From: Ruegeria halocynthiae
GTDB taxonomy: Bacteria; Pseudomonadota; Alphaproteobacteria; Rhodobacterales; Rhodobacteraceae
Length of the DNA: 64,000 nt
Reading direction: 5' to 3'
Assembly: GCF_000743705.1 (NCBI RefSeq)
Contig: NZ_JQEZ01000001.1
Coordinates: 69,525 to 133,524, forward strand
Under the pieces are notes generated by a model, which made no database searches, was not told the origin of the DNA, and saw nothing but the letters and a program-made list of their open reading frames with translations. The position numbers and the translations under genes were made by a program. Positions within the stretch are counted from its first letter, which is position 1. Each line of letters begins with the position of its first letter. Shown piece by piece: positions 58,959 through 64,000 of this stretch.

Positions 58959-60122
58959 TCAGTTCGTGACGCCCTTGAACTTCACGACCAGGACATCGCC
59001 CGGTCGCAATTCGCTGGTCAGGGTCACGCGTTCGGCCTGTGAACCACCGGCGGCGCGGAACACCTCGAACACGGTTTCAGCCTGTTCCTCGACAGACATT
59101 GCCAGCGACGGGGCCGCAATCCTCAAATAATCCATACTGGCATTAAGCTGCGAGCGAAGCAGTTCGATGTTCTCGTCGGCGGTAACCTTGGCGGCCAGCA
59201 AGTCACGGTGATACCGGGTCCGCGCCACATCGATTTCATTTTTGGCATTCGCCGCCGTCTGAGCCGCGGCCGCCGCAAATGCCGTTGTCTCAAGATCATC
59301 TGACCGGAATTGATCCGCTTCTACTTTCAGGTCTGTCAGCCTTTCCCGCCGGGACAGCCCCTGCGCCACCAGTTGGTTGACATCCTCAAGCTGTTCTTCC
59401 GTCGCCGCAAGTTGACGCCCGATTAGGGCACGGCGTTGTGCATACAAATCCGCCTCTGCAGTTGCGAGCGCCTCTCGGCGGCTGAAACCCTCAATCGACT
59501 CGTCCAAAATGGAACGGCCCATACGAACAAGTGAGACCTGATCCGGGCTTGCGCCCTCTACCGTCAGCTCCTCGCCGTACGGCTGGCCAGATTCCACTAT
59601 GTCCAATTCGGCCTGGATGGCTTTGCGATTATCCTCTGCAAAACTCAGGCGTATGCGGGCCTGCATCACGCGCTGCTGCGCATTCACAACATCGCGCTCA
59701 TTCATGCCTCCGGCTGTCACACGCTCATATCCACCGGCCTGCGCGACCGCTTTGATGACAGTCATACCTGGCGCATATGCATAAGAGCCGGGGGTCTGAA
59801 CAACGCCCAGCACGGACACCGGGCGGTACTCGGCAATATCCACGATGACTGAAACCGATCCCGCAAAGGATTCCGCCGCCCGCTTTACGATCCTGTCTTC
59901 GACCTGGGACAGGGTCAGCCCCCCGGCGTCAATCGCCCCCAGCATGTGAAGCCGAAAGGTCCCATCATCCCTGACCTGGGCGATCCTTGAAAACTCGGTA
60001 CGTCCGAGAATTGAAATATCCAGTTTGTCGCCGGGGGCCACCAGGTAGCTATCTGCAGTAGCCGGGTGGATCAGACCAAGATACAGGGCCGCAGCCCAAA
60101 CCAGTATTCTAACACCTTTAAA
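58959..60122 (-). CDS. Wza/GumB-type polysaccharide export protein
   Basis: From the ATG at 60122 (GGAGAC upstream) the 387-residue protein has a signal peptide (GVRILVWAAALYLGLIHPAT-A), a poly_export domain (DSYLVAPGDKLDISILGRTE; MLGAIDAGGLTLSQVEDRIV) and a SLBB-like PVSVLGVVQTPGSYAYAPGM. The C-terminal part is helical and coiled-coil. It forms the outer-membrane side of the export channel. Two GT4 genes and the repeat-bearing gene lie upstream on the same strand. Confidence 0.92.
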   Translation of the reverse strand, partial: FKGVRILVWAAALYLGLIHPATADSYLVAPGDKLDISILGRTEFSRIAQVRDDGTFRLHMLGAIDAGGLTLSQVEDRIVKRAAESFAGSVSVIVDIAEYRPVSVLGVVQTPGSYAYAPGMTVIKAVAQAGGYERVTAGGMNERDVVNAQQRVMQARIRLSFAEDNRKAIQAELDIVESGQPYGEELTVEGASPDQVSLVRMGRSILDESIEGFSRREALATAEADLYAQRRALIGRQLAATEEQLEDVNQLVAQGLSRRERLTDLKVEADQFRSDDLETTAFAAAAAQTAANAKNEIDVARTRYHRDLLAAKVTADENIELLRSQLNASMDYLRIAAPSLAMSVEEQAETVFEVFRAAGGSQAERVTLTSELRPGDVLVVKFKGVTN

Positions 60123-60148
60123 CATAGACCTGTCTCCGTCAGCTGGGT

Positions 60149-61291
60149 TCACTTTGAACCGCATCCGTCACCAATTAATTCCGATCCCGCCGTCGGCGCA
60201 TTATAGATGGACCAAAGCCGATCCATCATCGCCGCACCGGAAAACCGGCTCTCCACTGTGCCGCGCCCGACCTCTCCCAAAAGCCTGCGGGCGTCCGCAT
60301 CCGCAATCATATGCTCCAGAGCGCCAGCCAGGGCCGATGGGTCCGACGGCGCAACCAGCATGCCATTTACCCCGTCATTAATCAAATCCGGTATGCCGCC
60401 GACCGCGGTTGACACGACCGGTACTTCTGATGCCATGGCCTCAAGCAACGCCATCGGCAGACCCTCCCACTTTGAGGCAAGGACAAAGATGTCGATTGCC
60501 GCAAGCAGCGCCGGCATGTCGCGCAGGTTGCCGGTAAAGGTCAATTGATCATCCCCCAGCCCCAGACTGCGCGCTCGCTCCTGGACAACGCCCGAAAGCT
60601 CTCCGTCTCCGACGATCAGCACATGCAAGTTCAGATTACGGTCGCGCAGCAGGGAAATGGCTTGCAGGAAATTCTCGTGATCTTTCTGTGCCGTCACACG
60701 CCCGATTTTCGCAAGCACAACGGCGTTTTCAGGCACACCAAATTGCGTCAGATCCATCGGTTGCGCCTGTCCGGCGGCGAACCGGTCCAGATCGACACCG
60801 TTTTGCACCACCTCAATCTGATCGCGGTCGTAGCCGCCATAGTGTGCCACATGATCCGCAACATTTTCCGTGACCGCCAGACAGGCGTCGGCACCAGACG
60901 TGAGCGTCCTGTAGATACCGGACAATACCCTTTTTTTGCGCCAGGGGTCGGTGTTGTGCAAAGTGATGACCCGACGACGGCTCAGAAGCCGAGCAGCCAG
61001 TTGCCCGACCAGATCGCTCTTGATCAGGTGGGTGTGCACAATATGTGGGTCCCAGTCGCGCGTCAGGCGAAGGGCACGCAACAACGCCCGGGGATCGCGC
61101 AGACCGTGTTGGCTGAGCCGCACCGCTTCGACACCGCGCCGGGCGACCTCCGCCTCCAGCGGCCCTGGCGTGAAATAGGCAACTTTTACCTGATCTCCTC
61201 GCTTTTGCGCTGCATCCAGCAAATCGAGAAGAAGCGTTTCAGCCCCACCGATGCGCAGGCTGTCGATGATATAAAGCAACCGGATACTCAC
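60149..61291 (-). CDS. GT4 glycosyltransferase
   Basis: The 380-residue GT-B enzyme begins RLLYIIDSLRIGGAETLLLD and carries LAKIGRVTAQKDHENFLQA and the Ex7E motif in LASKWEGLPMALLEAMASEV. The GTG at 61291 overlaps the previous stop (GTGA); a longer frame to 61369 would lie within the upstream gene. It takes part in repeat-unit assembly. Confidence 0.92.
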   Translation of the reverse strand: MSIRLLYIIDSLRIGGAETLLLDLLDAAQKRGDQVKVAYFTPGPLEAEVARRGVEAVRLSQHGLRDPRALLRALRLTRDWDPHIVHTHLIKSDLVGQLAARLLSRRRVITLHNTDPWRKKRVLSGIYRTLTSGADACLAVTENVADHVAHYGGYDRDQIEVVQNGVDLDRFAAGQAQPMDLTQFGVPENAVVLAKIGRVTAQKDHENFLQAISLLRDRNLNLHVLIVGDGELSGVVQERARSLGLGDDQLTFTGNLRDMPALLAAIDIFVLASKWEGLPMALLEAMASEVPVVSTAVGGIPDLINDGVNGMLVAPSDPSALAGALEHMIADADARRLLGEVGRGTVESRFSGAAMMDRLWSIYNAPTAGSELIGDGCGSK

Positions 61292-62475
61292 CAATTCAAC
61301 TCCTCGGCGGCCCAATCGCCCCCGCCCGCCGGTGTCTGCGCCATCAAACGTCGCGCCACGGCCTCCCATGTAAAATTTTCACCCCGCTCCAACCCGGCAA
61401 GCCCCATTTTGCGGCAGGTCTCTGCATTGGCCAGAACCTGATAGAGGGCCTCGGCCAGTCCTGCGCTGTCCCTGGGCGGCACCAGCCGCCCGGTTTCGCC
61501 ATCTTTGACGATCGCACCGATATCCCCCGCCGTGGTTGAGACCACAGGCAATCCGAATTGCATTGCTTCCAGAAACACAATGCCAAAAGGTTCCACCCGC
61601 GACGGCATGCAAAAGCAGGTAGCGCGGCGGAAGTAATCTTCGATCTCTGAAAGCGGTCGGCGTCCGATCACCTTGCACCCATCGACGTCAATTTCAGGAG
61701 AACAACCGACAATGGAGAGCGTTACATCAGGCAGGCGTTGGCGTAGTTTCACAAATGCTTCGATTAGCTCGGGACCACCCTTGCGCTCCCATTCAACTCC
61801 GACAAACAGGATATTCCGATGCGCGTAACGGTCCAGTGAGGTATTGAGCGGCCGGGCGGGCCTGACCGACGCCCCTGCTCCAATCGCCGAGACCTTACCA
61901 GGGTCAATCCCGTAATCCTCAACCAGGAAGTTCCGAATTTTAGGGCCAAACGTGAAGACGTGCGCAGCCTTTTCATAGATCTGACGCTCGCAATCCAGCC
62001 AGGGATTTGACGGATAGCCTGTGCCTTCCTGATCTTCATCGGCAAGACGCGCACGCGCCGCATGATCGGTATAGACAAAATTCGGGCAATTCGGCAGGGC
62101 CGCCGAAAACATCGATTGCGTCTGCACGGTGAAATCAAACCCCCGATTTCCGAAGCGCTGTTGCAAAAGCTTCTCGGCGGCTCTGAAATAAGCCCTGTTT
62201 CGAAACAACCGATAGCGTAGTACAGCGCGCGACCGGAAACTTCCCAGCCCGTACTCCCGTGGAACGTTCACCAAGCTACTAAGCAGGCCCGCATAATTGG
62301 ATCGCATTGCCTCGCCAACGTTGAAAGCTTCGAACGTCACCTCGGGAAACTCCACCCCCAGTGCGTTCAACAGCTGTGCATTGACATGCGAAAAGCTTCC
62401 GTATGTGGCGAAAAGCGCCCGGGGGCCAGAACTCCGGCGCGCGCCGTCGTCAAGGGCGTTCAATGTATCTCGCAT
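61288..62475 (-). CDS. GT4-like glycosyltransferase
   Basis: The 395-residue GT-B enzyme has an acceptor-side N-terminal domain (ALFATYGSFSHVNAQLLNAL), a donor domain with ILFVGVEWERKGGPELIEAF and a motif in PSRVEPFGIVFLEAMQFGLP with the two conserved glutamates. It is 12 bp downstream of the repeat-bearing matrix gene and couples by overlap to the next GT4 gene. Confidence 0.9.
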   Translation of the reverse strand: MRDTLNALDDGARRSSGPRALFATYGSFSHVNAQLLNALGVEFPEVTFEAFNVGEAMRSNYAGLLSSLVNVPREYGLGSFRSRAVLRYRLFRNRAYFRAAEKLLQQRFGNRGFDFTVQTQSMFSAALPNCPNFVYTDHAARARLADEDQEGTGYPSNPWLDCERQIYEKAAHVFTFGPKIRNFLVEDYGIDPGKVSAIGAGASVRPARPLNTSLDRYAHRNILFVGVEWERKGGPELIEAFVKLRQRLPDVTLSIVGCSPEIDVDGCKVIGRRPLSEIEDYFRRATCFCMPSRVEPFGIVFLEAMQFGLPVVSTTAGDIGAIVKDGETGRLVPPRDSAGLAEALYQVLANAETCRKMGLAGLERGENFTWEAVARRLMAQTPAGGGDWAAEELNW

Positions 62476-62487
62476 GTGCCATATCCG

Positions 62488-64000
62488 TTACGCAATCTGG
62501 TCATCCACAAATGTGAAATCAAAGTAATCGGTGCGCAGCGGTTCGCCGCCGTCCGAGGTTCCGACGATCTCGATCACATCGCCCGCGTTCAGTTCCACGC
62601 CGGTGATGTCACGCTCGGCAAACGAGCTTGCATTGGCAAACGCGTCGCCCGCATCGACGTTCCAGATGAAATTGTCGACCTCGACCCCGTTCACCAGAAC
62701 GCTCAGCTGCGATTGGCCGTCGGATTCGTCGAAATACCCAAGCGTCAGATTGTAGACACCCGCCGCCTCGGTGAAGGTATAGGACGCCCGCTGTTCGCCG
62801 CTGCTGCCAGCCTGCAACAGCTGATCCCCCGACGCGCCGCCATTGTTCTGCACGACAAAACCACTGACGATATCAAACGTCTCGGCCTCGACCCGGAACG
62901 GATCGGACGGCGGTGGTGGCGGTGTTGACAGGTCGACCGTGAAGGTGGCCAGCGCCGGATCGGCGGCCACCGCGTTGCCGCTGGTATCCAGCACCTCATC
63001 CGCCTTCAACGCCACCGTATAGTCGCCCTCGTCCGCCAGATCCCAGGTCCCGCCCGGTGTCGCAACCGTATAGGTCGCCGTCCGTGGCGTGCCGTCGCCG
63101 CCATCATTCACGCTCACACCCGTCACCGAAAGCGGACCGCCCGGCCCGGTCACGATAATGTCGCCCGCGTCGATGCTGGAGACGTCGATCGAGACATTGT
63201 CGGCAAAAGTCGCAACAATCTGCGTGCTGGCCGCGCCCACATCCCCCTGCCCGATATCCGGCGCCGAGAAGGCTTGCACAAACGGATCGGTCGTATCCGG
63301 ACCGGCCGCGCCGACAAATGTGAAATCAAAGTAATCGGTGCGCAGCGGTTCGCCGCCGTCCGAGGTTCCGACGATCTCGATCACATCGCCCGCGTTCAGT
63401 TCCACGCCGGTGATGTCACGCTCGGCAAACGAGCTTGCATTGGCAAACGCGTCGCCCGCATCGACGTTCCAGATGAAATTGTCGACCTCGACCCCGTTCA
63501 CCAGAACGCTCAGCTGCGATTGGCCGTCGGATTCGTCGAAATACCCAAGCGTCAGATTGTAGACACCCGCCGCCTCGGTGAAGGTATAGGACGCCCGCTG
63601 TTCGCCGCTGCTGCCAGCCTGCAACAGCTGATCCCCCGACGCGCCGCCATTGTTCTGCACGACAAAACCACTGACGATATCAAACGTCTCGGCCTCGACC
63701 CGGAACGGATCGGACGGCGGTGGCGGGGGTGGTGTCGGATCGAAAGTCAGGAATATAGGCTGCGTTGTTGGCCCAAGCGGGGCATTTGCATCATTCGGAT
63801 CGACAATGGACGCCACGAACGCAAGCGGGACCTCGTCCTCTCCAACGAAATCGTAATCGGCAACGCCCGAAAAATCGAACAAGGCCGAAATGTCCTGATC
63901 CGAGCCGTCCAGAACGATGTCGAATGTCTGGAACTCAACGATATTGTTGGCCGGGAAATCCGTCGTCGCCAAAGCCGCCAGCTGCGCGTCGAGTTGCGGA
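62488..64000 (-). CDS. Partial modular secreted protein with duplicated carbohydrate-binding-like modules and an Ig-like domain
   Basis: The frame is open to the right edge, so the N-terminus is missing; the visible 504 residues end in DDQIA. Two identical modules (FRVEAETFDIVSGFVVQNNG ... GEPLRTDYFDFTFV), each after a poly-proline linker, flank a bacterial Ig-like domain (VQAFSAPDIGQGDVGAASTQ; ADEVLDTSGNAVAADPALA). The same EAExF module occurs twice in the beta-helix protein at 49582-51831. It is likely a matrix or surface-bound polysaccharide-binding protein. Its gene heads an operon with two glycosyltransferases and the Wza-type export protein. Confidence 0.85.
   Translation of the reverse strand, partial: PQLDAQLAALATTDFPANNIVEFQTFDIVLDGSDQDISALFDFSGVADYDFVGEDEVPLAFVASIVDPNDANAPLGPTTQPIFLTFDPTPPPPPPSDPFRVEAETFDIVSGFVVQNNGGASGDQLLQAGSSGEQRASYTFTEAAGVYNLTLGYFDESDGQSQLSVLVNGVEVDNFIWNVDAGDAFANASSFAERDITGVELNAGDVIEIVGTSDGGEPLRTDYFDFTFVGAAGPDTTDPFVQAFSAPDIGQGDVGAASTQIVATFADNVSIDVSSIDAGDIIVTGPGGPLSVTGVSVNDGGDGTPRTATYTVATPGGTWDLADEGDYTVALKADEVLDTSGNAVAADPALATFTVDLSTPPPPPSDPFRVEAETFDIVSGFVVQNNGGASGDQLLQAGSSGEQRASYTFTEAAGVYNLTLGYFDESDGQSQLSVLVNGVEVDNFIWNVDAGDAFANASSFAERDITGVELNAGDVIEIVGTSDGGEPLRTDYFDFTFVDDQIA
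62507..62916. repeat. 410-bp direct repeat, copy 1
   Basis: This segment reads as identical to 63314-63723 when compared by eye, with a spacing of 807 bp (269 codons). It encodes one whole carbohydrate-binding-like module. Confidence 0.9.
63314..63723. repeat. 410-bp direct repeat, copy 2
   Basis: This is the second copy of the module, in the same frame and identical to 62507-62916 by eye. Sequence diverges immediately outside the repeat. Confidence 0.9.

Overview
The window looks like a chromosomal segment of a marine alphaproteobacterium, most likely a Rhodobacteraceae (Roseobacter-group) member. This is inferred from the GC-rich coding sequence, tight ATGA-overlap operons, many ABC uptake systems, an RTX/CHRD secreted protein with its own type I exporter, a Hint-domain orphan and a large exopolysaccharide locus. 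No rRNA, tRNA or CRISPR array was recognised.

Region 1 (1-7270), all minus strand: a sugar isomerase-like TIM barrel, a LacI regulator, a polar-amino-acid-type binding protein, an unusually long permease and a GH42 beta-galactosidase form one operon. A nested LacI-type palindrome lies upstream of its first gene. A partial PotD-like binding protein follows at the left edge. Region 2 (7338-9079): a DMT exporter and a divergent ArsR-type regulator with an operator-like inverted repeat between them. Region 3 (9261-15521): a complete PotABCD-type polyamine transporter operon ending in an MBL-fold hydrolase, a divergent TetR regulator and an agmatinase/ureohydrolase, which together suggest import and breakdown of polyamines or guanidino compounds. 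An alpha/beta hydrolase (15764-16777) follows.

Region 4 (16829-20090): a cobalamin-riboswitch-controlled corrinoid/metal ABC importer. It begins with a 28-residue small ORF and a shortened DUF1636-like gene. Region 5 (20194-30547): a LysR regulator, a 1988-residue RTX protein carrying three CHRD modules and a Spondin_N-like module, an intrinsic terminator, then the type I secretion ATPase and HlyD adaptor.

Region 6 (30759-34524) is a decayed locus. It holds a HAD-hydrolase pseudogene, a DeoR-family regulator split by an IS3-family element and carrying further frameshifts and a stop, and a fusion of that regulator to the C-terminal end of a peptide-binding protein. The IS3 transposase is itself broken by a 40-bp insertion. 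Region 7 (34664-39501): a LysR regulator, a secreted arylsulfatase and a Hint-domain protein.

Region 8 (40117-47353) is a glycan-precursor and transfer island whose base composition looks less GC-rich than its neighbours. Six minus-strand genes encode a SIS-CBS sugar-phosphate isomerase, a HAD-CBS fusion, a nucleotidyltransferase-kinase fusion, a GT2, a GT-B-like protein and an unknown protein. A TylF-type methyltransferase is divergent, and an IS5-family remnant lies on the right flank. This is the best candidate for an undescribed pathway. Region 9 (48064-64000) is an exopolysaccharide locus: a flippase, a signal-peptide-less pectate-lyase-like beta-helix protein with carbohydrate-binding modules, a tandem GT4 fusion, an O-antigen ligase/polymerase, a chain-length protein, three more GT4 enzymes, a Wza-type export protein and a partial matrix-type protein. 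That last gene contains an apparently perfect 410-bp direct repeat.
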